Shown: positions 26,481 through 33,367, numbered from the stretch's first letter. The stretch: DNA of 64,000 nt from Patulibacter medicamentivorans (GCF_000240225.1 NZ_AGUD01000295.1:1-64000), one strand, 5' to 3'. Program-made: numbers and translations. The notes: generated by a model from the letters alone, not told the origin.

Positions 26481-26530
26481 AGCAATAGCCAGCGTTTGCA
26501 ACTATTGCTCACGCCGCTAATTGCTGACGC
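26481..26530. promoter_or_regulatory. Probable MarR operator and divergent promoter
   Basis: The 130-base gap is unusually AT-rich here. A perfect inverted repeat AGCAATAG-13 bases-CTATTGCT spans 26481-26509. Two direct copies of ATTGCTSACGC follow at 26504-26514 and 26520-26530 (16-base period). A TTGACA -35-like hexamer at 26476-26481 overlaps the left arm. This is a typical place and shape for a MarR dimer site controlling both genes. Confidence 0.65.
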
Positions 26531-26546
26531 ATTGGAGTCTCCCCTC

Positions 26547-27737
26547 ATGCCCCTCGCCCTCCTCGCCCTCGCCCTCGGCGCGTTCGCCATCGGCACGACC
26601 GAGTTCGTGATCGTCGGCCTGCTGCCCGAGGTCGCCACCAGCTTCGACGTCTCGATCTCCTCCGCCGGGCTGCTGATCTCGGGCTACGCGATCGGGGTCG
26701 CGATCGGCGCGCCGCTGCTGACCGCGGCGGTCACCAGGATCTCCCGCAAGACCGTCCTGCTGTGGCTGATGGTGCTGTTCATCGCCGGCAACGTGCTGGC
26801 GGCGCTGGCGCCCAGCTACGGGGTGCTGATGGGCGCCCGGATCGTCGCCGCGTTCTCGCACGGCGCGTTCTTCGGGATCGGCGCCGTGGTCGCCGCCGAC
26901 CTGGTCGCGCCCCAGAAGCGGGCGAGCGCGATCGCGCTGATGTTCACCGGCCTGACGGCGGCCAACGTCCTCGGCGTCCCGCTCGGGACGTTCCTCGGGC
27001 AGGAGCTCGGCTGGCGCTCGACCTTCTGGGCGGTCAGCGCGCTCGGGGCGATCGGCCTCGCCGGGATCGTCGCGCTGGTCCCCCGCCAGCCCGCCGACCC
27101 GGCCAGCAACCTGCGGCGCGAGCTGGCCGTCTTCCGCCGCCCGCAGGTCTGGATGGCGCTCGGGATGACCGCGCTCGGCTTCGGCGGCGTCTTCGCCTCG
27201 TTCACCTACATCTCGCCGATGATGACCGAGCTGGCCGGCTTCTCCCCCTCGACCGTCAGCTGGCTGCTGGTGCTGTTCGGGGTCGGCCTGGTCGGCGGCA
27301 ACATCCTCGGCGGGCGGCTGGCCGACCGGGCGCTGATGCCGAGCATCTACGGGATCCTCGTCGCCCTCGCGCTGGTGCTGGCGGCGTTCGCCTTCACCGC
27401 CCACTCGCAGGCCGCGTCGATCGTCACGATCGTGCTCTTCGGGGCCGCCGGCTTCGCCACGGTGCCCGCGCTCCAGGCCCGCGTGATGCAGAAGGCGGAG
27501 GGCGCCGAGACCCTCGCCTCGGCCGCCAACATCGCGGCCTTCAACATCGGCAACGCGCTCGGCGCCTGGCTCTCCGGGCTGGCGATCGCGGGCGGCCTCG
27601 GCTACACGGCGCCGAACTGGATCGGCGCCGCGCTCGCCGCCGGCGGGCTGCTGCTGGCGCTGCTGTCGGGGTACCTCGACCGCCGGGCCGGCACCGCGCC
27701 GGCCGCGACGCAGGCGCAGCTCGCCAACGCCGCCTGA
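26547..27737 (+). CDS. MFS transporter, DHA1 drug/arabinose-type exporter
   Basis: A 396-residue membrane protein with twelve predicted hydrophobic segments. The opening is typical of AraJ/PbuE-like DHA1 exporters (LGAFAIGTTEFVIVGLLPEV). Further marks are the motif-A-like loop TRISRKTVLLWLM and the motif-C region FTGLTAANVLGVPLGTFLGQ. It exports drugs, sugars or nucleosides by proton antiport; the substrate is not readable. I chose the ATG at 26547 because it begins directly with the first helix; the longer upstream frame crosses the operator region. Likely repressed by the divergent MarR protein. Confidence 0.92.
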   Translation: MPLALLALALGAFAIGTTEFVIVGLLPEVATSFDVSISSAGLLISGYAIGVAIGAPLLTAAVTRISRKTVLLWLMVLFIAGNVLAALAPSYGVLMGARIVAAFSHGAFFGIGAVVAADLVAPQKRASAIALMFTGLTAANVLGVPLGTFLGQELGWRSTFWAVSALGAIGLAGIVALVPRQPADPASNLRRELAVFRRPQVWMALGMTALGFGGVFASFTYISPMMTELAGFSPSTVSWLLVLFGVGLVGGNILGGRLADRALMPSIYGILVALALVLAAFAFTAHSQAASIVTIVLFGAAGFATVPALQARVMQKAEGAETLASAANIAAFNIGNALGAWLSGLAIAGGLGYTAPNWIGAALAAGGLLLALLSGYLDRRAGTAPAATQAQLANAA

Positions 27738-27771
27738 CGCCGCACCGCTCCCACGAACGAAAGACGACAGG

Positions 27772-28608
27772 ATGGACTCCATGACCCAGATCCCGACCAT
27801 CCCGCTCAACAGCGGCACCTCGATCCCCCAGGTCGGCTTCGGTGTCTTCCAGGTCCCCGCCGAGGAGACCGAGGCCGCCGTCCTGACGGCGCTCGAGGCG
27901 GGCTACCGCAGCATCGACACCGCCGCCGCCTACCGCAACGAGACCGCCGTCGGCGCCGCGATCAAGGCCTCGGGCATCCCGCGCGAGGAGCTGTTCGTCA
28001 CCACCAAGCTGTGGAACGCCGACCAGGGCGCCGAGGAGGCGCTGCGGGCCTTCGACGTCAGCCTCGGCAAGCTCGGGCTGACCTACGTCGACCTGTACCT
28101 GATCCACTGGCCCGCGCCGGGCAAGCAGCTCTACGTCGAGACCTGGCAGGCGCTGGAGAAGGTCCAGGCCGAGGGCAGCAGCCGCGCGATCGGCGTCTCG
28201 AACTTCCAGACCCACCACCTGCGCGAGATCCTCGAGTCCTCCGACGTGGTGCCGGCGGTCAACCAGATCGAGCTGCACCCGCGGCTGGCCCAGGCCGAGC
28301 TGCGGGCGTTCCACGCCGAGCACGGGATCGTGACCGAGGCCTGGAGCCCGCTCGCCCAGGGCGCGGTCCTGAACGACCCGACGATCACGTCGATCGCCCG
28401 GGCCCACGGCCGCACGCCGGCCCAGGTCGTCCTGCGCTGGCACGTCCAGCTGGGCAACGTCGTGATCCCCAAGTCGGTCACCCCGGAGCGGATCGCCGCC
28501 AACGTCGCGCTCTTCGACTTCGAGCTCTCCGACGAGCAGATGGCCGCGATCGCGAAGCTCGACGACGGCACCCGGACCGGGCCGCACCCGGACGAGTTCG
28601 GGGCCTGA
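27772..28608 (+). CDS. Aldo/keto reductase
   Basis: A 278-residue AKR with the whole catalytic tetrad. The Asp and Tyr lie in YRSIDTAAAYRNE, the Lys in VTTKLWN and the His in YLIHWP. The NADPH-binding end is VIPKSVTPERIAANV. It is very like AKR5-type 2,5-diketo-D-gluconate or general aldehyde reductases. It starts 34 bases after the MFS exporter, so the two are probably co-transcribed under MarR control. The second ATG at 27781 (MTQIPT) has better spacing from AGGA and may be the true start. Confidence 0.92.
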   Translation: MDSMTQIPTIPLNSGTSIPQVGFGVFQVPAEETEAAVLTALEAGYRSIDTAAAYRNETAVGAAIKASGIPREELFVTTKLWNADQGAEEALRAFDVSLGKLGLTYVDLYLIHWPAPGKQLYVETWQALEKVQAEGSSRAIGVSNFQTHHLREILESSDVVPAVNQIELHPRLAQAELRAFHAEHGIVTEAWSPLAQGAVLNDPTITSIARAHGRTPAQVVLRWHVQLGNVVIPKSVTPERIAANVALFDFELSDEQMAAIAKLDDGTRTGPHPDEFGA

Positions 28609-28637
28609 GGCGGGCGCGGGGCTGCGGTCCTCGGCCT

Positions 28638-28689
28638 TGGCGATCGGCGTCGCTCGCTCGTGGGGAGCGAGCGACCGGTCCGATCGCCA
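28638..28689. terminator. Large perfect two-part hairpin
   Basis: An inner stem TCGCTCGCTC / GAGCGAGCGA with a 5-base loop is enclosed by an outer stem TGGCGATCGG / CCGATCGCCA. It stands between the convergent aldo/keto reductase (+) and a secreted protein gene (-), and is a strong candidate bidirectional terminator. Confidence 0.7.
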
Positions 28690-28697
28690 CGCCGCGG

Positions 28698-29684
28698 CTA
28701 CGGCCAGACGAAGACGAACGGGTAGTGCGGCAGCAGGGCGCTCAGTGCGCCCGAGATCCCCGCTGCCACCTTGGCCCGCGACGTCGCGCTGCCGCGAACG
28801 TGCTCGCGCAGCTCGACGTGGAGAAAGCGACCGCCGGCCGCTCGCGTCGCGTCGCCCTGCACGTTCTCGGTCCCGGCCAGCGGCGCCCCGCAGGTCGTGC
28901 CGCTGAAGGTGAAGACCGTCAATCCCTGGGCGATCAGCTTCTGCGCGGCCGTCGTGACGACGTCGTGGGGCGTCGACACGCCCGCGGAGACCGCGACCTC
29001 CTTGCACGCCGCCGGACGGTCCTCGGCGAATCCGTGCAGCTGGGTCACGACCACGTTCGCGTCGACGACCACCTGGTTGATCGCCTGGAAGACGCTGCCG
29101 GGCGCGTGCGCGACGTCCGCGACCTTGTCGCCACTCGGCAGGGTCGCGGCGTTGGCGTTGCGGTGGGTCCCCGCGAGCAGCAGATCGGCCGCCCGGGCAT
29201 CCCGCATCAGCCGGACTGCGATGTCGAAGGTGTGGGTGTCGAAGAGCGGGTGGGGCGCTTCGACCACCGCGTCCCAGAGCACGGCGTCCGGCGCATGGAC
29301 GTAGAGCCCCCAGGCGTGCGGCCAGCTGGCGTTCGGGTTCTGTCGCTCGCGCAGCAGCACGTAGTCGCGCGCGACCGCGGTGTCGTGGAACCTCACCACG
29401 TCGTACTTCAGCGGCGCGGCGAGCGTTGCCGCCTGTGACAGCTTGCCCTGGCGGATCGCGGCGTAGGCGTCGGCCATCGTGTCGGCCTCGGCGACGGTCG
29501 GGACGTCGTAGCCCTCGCTGCCGCCCTCCGGCAGCGCGTCCTCGAACGCGTCGACCACGGCCGAGAGATCCCCCTGCTCGTCGACGATGGCCGCATGAGC
29601 GTCGGTGGGCCCGCCGAGGGCCGCCAAGCCGACGGCGAGCGCGAGGAGCGCGCGGGCCACGGTGGCGGATCGACGACGGATCAT
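28698..29684 (-). CDS. Secreted protein of unknown function
   Basis: The chosen ATG (29682-29684) gives a Sec signal peptide: MIRRRSATVARALLALAVGL followed by a cut after THAHA-like residues (PTDAHA). The 328-residue protein is then soluble. Blocks such as EAPHPLFDTHTFDIAVRLMR, LLLAGTHRNAN, KVADVAHAPGSVFQAINQ and VVTQLHGF are histidine-rich and hint at a metal hydrolase of the amidohydrolase/N-formylglutamate-hydrolase kind, but that is a guess. A longer start at 29732 exists but lacks sense as a signal. Upstream it carries the CGTAAGG-N17-GTC motif, divergent from the repeat-peptide gene. Confidence 0.8.
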   Translation of the reverse strand: MIRRRSATVARALLALAVGLAALGGPTDAHAAIVDEQGDLSAVVDAFEDALPEGGSEGYDVPTVAEADTMADAYAAIRQGKLSQAATLAAPLKYDVVRFHDTAVARDYVLLRERQNPNASWPHAWGLYVHAPDAVLWDAVVEAPHPLFDTHTFDIAVRLMRDARAADLLLAGTHRNANAATLPSGDKVADVAHAPGSVFQAINQVVVDANVVVTQLHGFAEDRPAACKEVAVSAGVSTPHDVVTTAAQKLIAQGLTVFTFSGTTCGAPLAGTENVQGDATRAAGGRFLHVELREHVRGSATSRAKVAAGISGALSALLPHYPFVFVWP

Positions 29685-29710
29685 GTCCTCGTTCGGTGGA
29701 GTCACGCAGC

Positions 29711-29740
29711 TAGGACCGCAGACGGTGGCCAAGCCTTACG
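29711..29740 (-). promoter_or_regulatory. ECF-like promoter P1 (secreted protein gene)
   Basis: On the minus strand CGTAAGG (29740-29734) is followed by exactly 17 bases and GTCCTA (29716-29711). This is 27 bases before the start at 29684. It belongs to a seven-member motif set in this window. Confidence 0.65.
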
Positions 29741-29760
29741 CGACCGAGCCGCGAGCCGCG

Positions 29761-29790
29761 CGTAAGGCGCCCGGGGACCCGTGCGTCTTC
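29761..29790 (+). promoter_or_regulatory. ECF-like promoter P2 (repeat peptide gene)
   Basis: CGTAAGG (29761-29767), 17 bases, then GTCTTC (29785-29790). Transcription would start near 29797, leaving a leader of about 50 bases before the ATG at 29849. P1 and P2 face away from each other, and their -35 parts create a 10-base inverted repeat (29733-29742 / 29759-29768). Confidence 0.65.
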
Positions 29791-29848
29791 CCGGAACACG
29801 CTCCCGCTGCTGCGGGATCGGTGCCACCCAACCAACAGGAGCGAGCAG

Positions 29849-29968
29849 ATGCTCACCACCCCCGTCGTCGTCGCCGGCTTCCGGCTCAACCACAACCAGG
29901 TCCTCACCACCCCCGTCGTCGTCGCCACCTTCCGGCTCAACCACAACCAGGTCACGGGCCGCCGCTAG
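29849..29968 (+). CDS. 39-residue peptide with a duplicated 17-residue unit (RiPP-precursor-like)
   Basis: An AGGAG site 9 bases upstream and an ATG at 29849 open a 39-codon frame. After the methionine it encodes LTTPVVVAGFRLNHNQV, the same unit again with G to T at one position, and a TGRR tail. The two 51-base units differ at only two bases, both in one codon, so the duplication is recent or conserved. There is no signal peptide, cysteine or tryptophan. It has its own ECF-like promoter (P2) and is followed by a strong hairpin before the TPR gene. It could be a precursor peptide with two core segments, or a signalling peptide. No modifying enzyme is adjacent, so the function is open. Confidence 0.75.
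   Translation: MLTTPVVVAGFRLNHNQVLTTPVVVATFRLNHNQVTGRR
29852..29953 (+). repeat. Tandem 51-base direct repeat inside the peptide gene
   Basis: Unit 1 spans 29852-29902 and unit 2 spans 29903-29953. They are identical except for GGC versus ACC at one codon. Because 51 is a multiple of three, the repeat duplicates a 17-residue peptide unit. Confidence 0.97.
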
Positions 29969-29989
29969 GCCGCAACGCCCGCATCCCGA

Positions 29990-30017
29990 GGGCCGTGCCG
30001 GTTCGCCGGCGCGGCCC
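29990..30017 (+). terminator. UUCG-loop hairpin between peptide and TPR genes
   Basis: A 12-pair stem (GGGCCGTGCCGG / CCGGCGCGGCCC, one G-U pair) closed by a TTCG tetraloop lies 21 bases after the peptide stop and 11 bases before the TPR start. It may terminate most transcripts or protect the short mRNA, giving much more peptide than TPR protein. No T-run follows. Confidence 0.6.
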
Positions 30018-30028
30018 GTCCCCCTGCG

Positions 30029-31153
30029 ATGCACGAGTCGTCCGCACAGCGGCAGCTGCAGGACGCGACGAGCGCCGCCGAGCGCGGCGACCTGGCTGCG
30101 GCCGCCGTGCTCGCCGCGCGCAGCGCGGAGCGGTTCGGGGCCTGCCCCGACGGCGCCAACGCGCGAGCGCTGGCCGCCGCCTGCCTGCAGTGCCAGGGGC
30201 GGCTCGACGAAGCCCAGGAGCACATCGGCCGAGCGCTGGAGATCCTTGCGCCGCTGGTCGCGCTCGCTGACGTCCCCGCCGACTGTGCGCGGCTCCACGG
30301 CACGCTGGTGGTCACCGGCGCATCGATCCAGATCGACCGGGGAGCCTACGTCGACGCGTTGGGCGCGATCCAGGACCTGCTCGCGACGTCCTCCACCGCT
30401 CGGACCGCGGCCGACACGTTCGCCGCGGCGATGACCGGCGGCGTGGCCGCCAAGGCGCTCGGTCGCCACGCGGACGCCCGGGCGCTCTACCGGATCGCGG
30501 AGACCGCCTGCGAGGCCGGCGAGCTCGGCGGCGAAGCCCGCGCGGCGCTCGACCACAACCTGGCCGGACTGGAGCACGCGTCCGGCGAGGCCGCGGCCGC
30601 CCGGCCCCACGCCGAGGCCGCCCTCGCCTGGCGCGCCCGGCAGGCCCGCAACGCGACGCACGACCGCGACGTCGCCGTCGAGCAGGCAGCGCTGGCCGCG
30701 ATCCTCGTCGACCTGGACGACTGCGAGGCCGCGGCGGCCCTGCTCACGGCCGCGATCGACACCTTCGCCGCCGTCGGCGCCCACGATCCGCTCGACCTCG
30801 GAGCCGCGCACCACAACCTCGCCGAGGGGCTGCGTCGACGCGGTGACCACGAGCGTGCTCGCGCCGCGTTCGACGACGCGCTGATCGAGAAGTCCGCCGC
30901 GCTCGGAGGCAGCCACCCCGAGGTGGCGGTCACGCTGGCCAGCAGTGCCGCGCACCTGGCCGAGCTGGGTCACGACCGGGAGGCCCGGACGCGCGCGACG
31001 GCGGCGGTTCGGATCCTGGCGTCCGCTGCGCCGGGCCACCCGGCGAGGGCGATCGCCCAGGCGGTCCTCGACGGCTCGGCCGTCGAGCGTCGTGGTGGCT
31101 CCCGGCCGGGAGCCACCACGAGCGCCGGCGATCAGTCCTCGTACTTGGTGTAG
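30029..31153 (+). CDS. Tetratricopeptide-repeat protein
   Basis: A 374-residue all-helical protein with multiple TPR-like units. The clearest are DPLDLGAAHHNLAEGLRRRG, HERARAAFDDALIEKSAALG and HPEVAVTLASSAAHLAELGH, which resemble the kinesin-light-chain type. No helix-turn-helix, signal peptide or enzyme domain is visible. It lies 60 bases downstream of the repeat peptide and on the same strand, so the peptide may be its ligand or cargo, as with TPR sensors of Gram-positive peptide signalling. That is inference. Its last 22 bases overlap the convergent secreted-peptide gene. Confidence 0.8.
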   Translation: MHESSAQRQLQDATSAAERGDLAAAAVLAARSAERFGACPDGANARALAAACLQCQGRLDEAQEHIGRALEILAPLVALADVPADCARLHGTLVVTGASIQIDRGAYVDALGAIQDLLATSSTARTAADTFAAAMTGGVAAKALGRHADARALYRIAETACEAGELGGEARAALDHNLAGLEHASGEAAAARPHAEAALAWRARQARNATHDRDVAVEQAALAAILVDLDDCEAAAALLTAAIDTFAAVGAHDPLDLGAAHHNLAEGLRRRGDHERARAAFDDALIEKSAALGGSHPEVAVTLASSAAHLAELGHDREARTRATAAVRILASAAPGHPARAIAQAVLDGSAVERRGGSRPGATTSAGDQSSYLV

Positions 31154-31368
31154 ATCCGGATCTTGCCGCCGACCTGACACTCGTACTGCGACCACTTCTT
31201 GCCGTGATGGTCGACGCCGCTGTCGATCGGCTGCGACCCGCAGGTCCACTGCACGCCGCCGATCGACCCGCCGGCGGCGTTGGCCGGCGTTCCCGCGAAC
31301 GCGCTCGCGGCGACCGTGACGGCGACCGCGGCCGCCCAGCGGCCCTTGCGGCCCGTGATGCTCTTCAT
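31132..31368 (-). CDS. Small secreted protein with two cysteines
   Basis: A 78-residue precursor with a clear Sec signal (MKSITGRKGRWAAAVAVTVA, then ASAFAGTPANA). The mature part is about 45-48 residues and holds two cysteines (WTCGSQPIDS and YECQVGGK), likely a disulfide. AGGAG lies about 8 bases upstream. The ECF-like promoter P3 lies 70 bases before the start and overlaps the TAA stop of the sigma-region-4 gene. The family is not recognised. Confidence 0.82.
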   Translation of the reverse strand: MKSITGRKGRWAAAVAVTVAASAFAGTPANAAGGSIGGVQWTCGSQPIDSGVDHHGKKWSQYECQVGGKIRIYTKYED

Positions 31369-31437
31369 CTGCTTCTCCTCGATCGGGATTTGCGCGCCGC
31401 GGCCGCGCGTCGTCGACGCCGGGCCGCGACCCGTGGA

Positions 31438-31467
31438 TAGGACGGCCGGCGGCGATCGCGCCTTACG
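31438..31467 (-). promoter_or_regulatory. ECF-like promoter P3 (small secreted protein gene)
   Basis: Minus strand: CGTAAGG (31467-31461), 17 bases, GTCCTA (31443-31438). The TAA inside the -35 part is also the stop codon of the preceding gene. Confidence 0.65.
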
Positions 31468-31945
31468 TCGACCGTCCGATCCCGCCCGCGCCGCAGCGCC
31501 GCAGGGTCCGCTCGCGCCATCCCGGCCGAGGCGGATCAGGCCGCCAGGCCTCGCAGGCCCGAGTCGCCTGCTCGAGCCCGCGCTCAGCCGCCCGGCAGCG
31601 CGGACAGCGCTCGCGGTGGGCGGCCAGCCGTCCGTCGATCGCCCAGCTCTCACCATCGATCGCGGCGGCGATCTGGATCGCGGCCGCCCAGCATTCGCGG
31701 CCGAGCTCGTCGGCGACGTGGGTTCCGCCCATCCGGTCGGCGATCCCGATCCGGGCCGCGACCACCGTCCGCGCGACCGACCCGCGACTGGCGCCGGTGA
31801 TCCCCGCGATCTCGGAGTAGCCCAGCTCTCCGTCGGCCAGCAGCGCGAGCGCCTCGCGCTGCGGCCAGGGCAGCAGCGCGGCGGCCTCGTCGACCGTGAC
31901 CTCCCGTGCCATCAGCTGCTCGTTCCACCGTTCACGACCTGCCAC
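31463..31945 (-). CDS. Stand-alone sigma region 4 protein with zinc-finger motif
   Basis: The 160-residue protein begins with a sigma-70 region 4-like helix-turn-helix (PWPQREALALLADGELGYSE; GASRGSVARTVVAARIGIAD) but has no region 2. The C-terminal part carries HRERCPRCRAAE, an HxxxCxxC zinc-finger signature like that of anti-sigma factors. It may be a regulator assembled from sigma and anti-sigma pieces. The GTG at 31945 is chosen because promoter P4 places the transcript start exactly there (leaderless). MAREVTVDEAA at 31912 is the alternative. Confidence 0.72.
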   Translation of the reverse strand: MAGRERWNEQLMAREVTVDEAAALLPWPQREALALLADGELGYSEIAGITGASRGSVARTVVAARIGIADRMGGTHVADELGRECWAAAIQIAAAIDGESWAIDGRLAAHRERCPRCRAAERGLEQATRACEAWRPDPPRPGWRERTLRRCGAGGIGRST

Positions 31946-32987
31946 ACCTCCATAGACCCTCCTGCGTGTCCGTCCCCTTACGGGCCCTGGACGACCGTCG
32001 ACCGGGGCGGCGATCCGTAACGAACCACCGCTCCCGGCCGTCGGGTCGTTCGGGGTCCGAGAACGCTCGCGTGGCCGCGCGAGGCTCGTCCCCGAGGACC
32101 GATAGGAGCAGTTCATGACCCCAGCTCGAACGCTGGCGATCACCGCCGCCGTCGCCCTGGCCTCGCTCGCGCCGGCGACCGGCGCGAGCGCCCAGGATCC
32201 GCCGTCGCCCACCGCGCTCGCGACGCCGGGCGTCGTCGTCGGCGGGAAGTGGTCCGCCTGCAAGGCGAAGCACAACGGCAAGTTCTTCAAGACCCTCGGC
32301 TGCTTCTTCACCCCCTGCCGGCCCAGCGGCGGCAACCTCGAGCCGCCTGGCTCCTCGGGCAACCCGCCGGTCTACGGCGGGGGCCTGACCTGCAACTTCT
32401 GATGTGGCGGCGGTCCGGGGCCTTCGGTGCCGGACCGCCGCCGCTCGGGGCCCGGCCCGTGGTCGCGGTCCCCATTCGATCGGCAGCCCGGCCAGCACCT
32501 CGTCGTCGCCGTCGATGCGGAAGCGCCCGAGCGTGCCGGCCGCCCCGGCACGGTTCAGCCGCGCCACCTCGGCGGCCGTCGCCTCGCGGCAGCCCGCCAG
32601 CTCCGGGCTCAGCCGCTTCCGCGCCTCCGGCGGCGGCACCACCGTCGCGGGGATGTCCGTCCGCCGGCCCGGGAGGATCACCCGCGCGCGCCCGGCGCCG
32701 CAGACGAGCCCGTCGGCGACTTCGTGCCAGGCGTCGTCCCGGGCGTAGGGCGGGAGCGGCTCCCCGGCCGCCAGCGGCCGCGCCTCGGTCCCCGACAGGT
32801 GGATCACGCCGAGCTGGTCGGCGGCGATCGCCGTCGAGGCCATCGCCACGACCGCCCCGGAGGCGGCGGTCGCGATCCGCGCCGCGCGACGCCGGCGGTG
32901 GCGGTGGCGGCGCGCCGTCAGGTCACGGCGGGCGTGGGCGACGACCCGCTCACGCAGATGGTCGAGGTCGTTCACGATGTCGGGCAC
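31932..32987 (-). CDS. Putative membrane anti-sigma-like protein, 3' end uncertain
   Basis: A GTG at 32987, with AGGAGG about 8 bases before it, begins VPDIVNDLDHLRERVVAHAR, then a basic stretch (RRHRHRRRRAAR) and one membrane helix (IATAASGAVVAMASTAIAAD). It overlaps the ECF sigma gene by 16 bases, the normal position of an anti-sigma partner. The sequence looks coding down to LAGLPIEWGP (about 32467). Beyond that the open frame is arginine/glycine-rich, passes through a hairpin, and runs antisense to the secreted gene 32115-32402 to a stop at 31932. The true end is therefore unclear: a frameshift, truncation, or a genuine overlap. Confidence 0.5.
   Translation of the reverse strand: MPDIVNDLDHLRERVVAHARRDLTARRHRHRRRRAARIATAASGAVVAMASTAIAADQLGVIHLSGTEARPLAAGEPLPPYARDDAWHEVADGLVCGAGRARVILPGRRTDIPATVVPPPEARKRLSPELAGCREATAAEVARLNRAGAAGTLGRFRIDGDDEVLAGLPIEWGPRPRAGPRAAAVRHRRPRTAATSEVAGQAPAVDRRVARGARRLEVAAAGPAGGEEAAEGLEELAVVLRLAGGPLPADDDARRRERGGRRRILGARAGRRRERGQGDGGGDRQRSSWGHELLLSVLGDEPRAATRAFSDPERPDGRERWFVTDRRPGRRSSRARKGTDTQEGLWRCGRS
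31952..31982 (-). promoter_or_regulatory. ECF-like promoter P4 (sigma region 4 gene)
   Basis: Minus strand: CGTAAGG (31982-31976), 18 bases, GTCTAT (31957-31952). The predicted start point falls on the GTG at 31945, implying a leaderless mRNA. Spacing is one base longer than in the other members. Confidence 0.55.
32016..32045 (+). promoter_or_regulatory. ECF-like promoter P5 (secreted small protein gene)
   Basis: CGTAACG (32016-32022), 17 bases, GTCGGG (32040-32045), about 70 bases before the ATG at 32115. The -35 part differs from the other members by one base (C for G). Confidence 0.5.
32115..32402 (+). CDS. Small secreted cysteine-containing protein
   Basis: A 95-residue precursor with a Sec signal peptide (MTPARTLAITAAVALASLAP, cut after ASA near residue 26). 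The mature region has four cysteines (SACKAKHNG, LGCFFTPCRP, LTCNF) and is rich in Gly/Pro/Asn. AGGAG lies 7 bases upstream. The ECF-like promoter P5 and a perfect terminator immediately downstream make it a stand-alone unit. Not recognised; a small disulfide-bonded extracellular protein is likely. Confidence 0.82.
   Translation: MTPARTLAITAAVALASLAPATGASAQDPPSPTALATPGVVVGGKWSACKAKHNGKFFKTLGCFFTPCRPSGGNLEPPGSSGNPPVYGGGLTCNF
32406..32442. terminator. Perfect 13-pair hairpin terminator
   Basis: GGCGGCGGTCCGG / CCGGACCGCCGCC with an 11-base loop begins 3 bases after the stop of the small secreted gene. It also lies just past the coding-looking part of the opposite-strand anti-sigma-like gene, so it may serve both. 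Confidence 0.75.
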
Positions 32988-33367
32988 GGCGGGGCCTCCT
33001 CGAGGCTCGTGGTCAGGTGCCGCAGCGCGCGGGACACGCGTTGGCGGGCGGTCGCGACCGAGCAGGACAGCTCGACGGCGACCTGGTCGTAGGGCAGGTC
33101 CTGGAGCACCCGCAGGTGCAGGGCCGCGCGCAGGTCGTGCGGCAGCTCGGCGAGCGCCGCGCCCGCACCGCGGCCGAAGCGGCGGCCGGCGCCCCAGGCG
33201 ACGACGAACGTCTCGGCGGTCAGGTCCTCCGCCAGCGCCGCGTCGCCGGTGACCCGCAGCAACCACGCCCGCCGGCCGCCCGCATGGCGGTCGAAGAGGG
33301 CCCCGAGCGCCTCCGGGTCCTGGCCCAGGCGCGCGACGAGCTCCTCGTCGGTGCGGTCGTCGGTCAT
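32972..33367 (-). CDS. Minimal ECF-family sigma factor
   Basis: A 131-residue protein with region 2 (ELVARLGQDPEALGALFDRH; AEDLTAETFVVAWGAGRRF) and region 4 (LPHDLRAALHLRVLQDLPYD; VATARQRVSRALRHL). The linker between the two is only a few residues, giving an unusually short sigma factor (ECFs are commonly 160-200). I chose ATG 33365-33367 (MTDDRTDEELV), which has AGAGG upstream. The following gene overlaps by 16 bases and encodes the likely membrane anti-sigma. It is one candidate for reading the CGTAAGG-N17-GTC promoters nearby; that link is inference. Confidence 0.85.
   Translation of the reverse strand: MTDDRTDEELVARLGQDPEALGALFDRHAGGRRAWLLRVTGDAALAEDLTAETFVVAWGAGRRFGRGAGAALAELPHDLRAALHLRVLQDLPYDQVAVELSCSVATARQRVSRALRHLTTSLEEAPPCPTS

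Noticed and set aside
29852-29953. Direct repeats considered as a small CRISPR or intergenic repeat element
   Set aside because: The two units are adjacent without spacers and sit in frame within a well-formed small gene.
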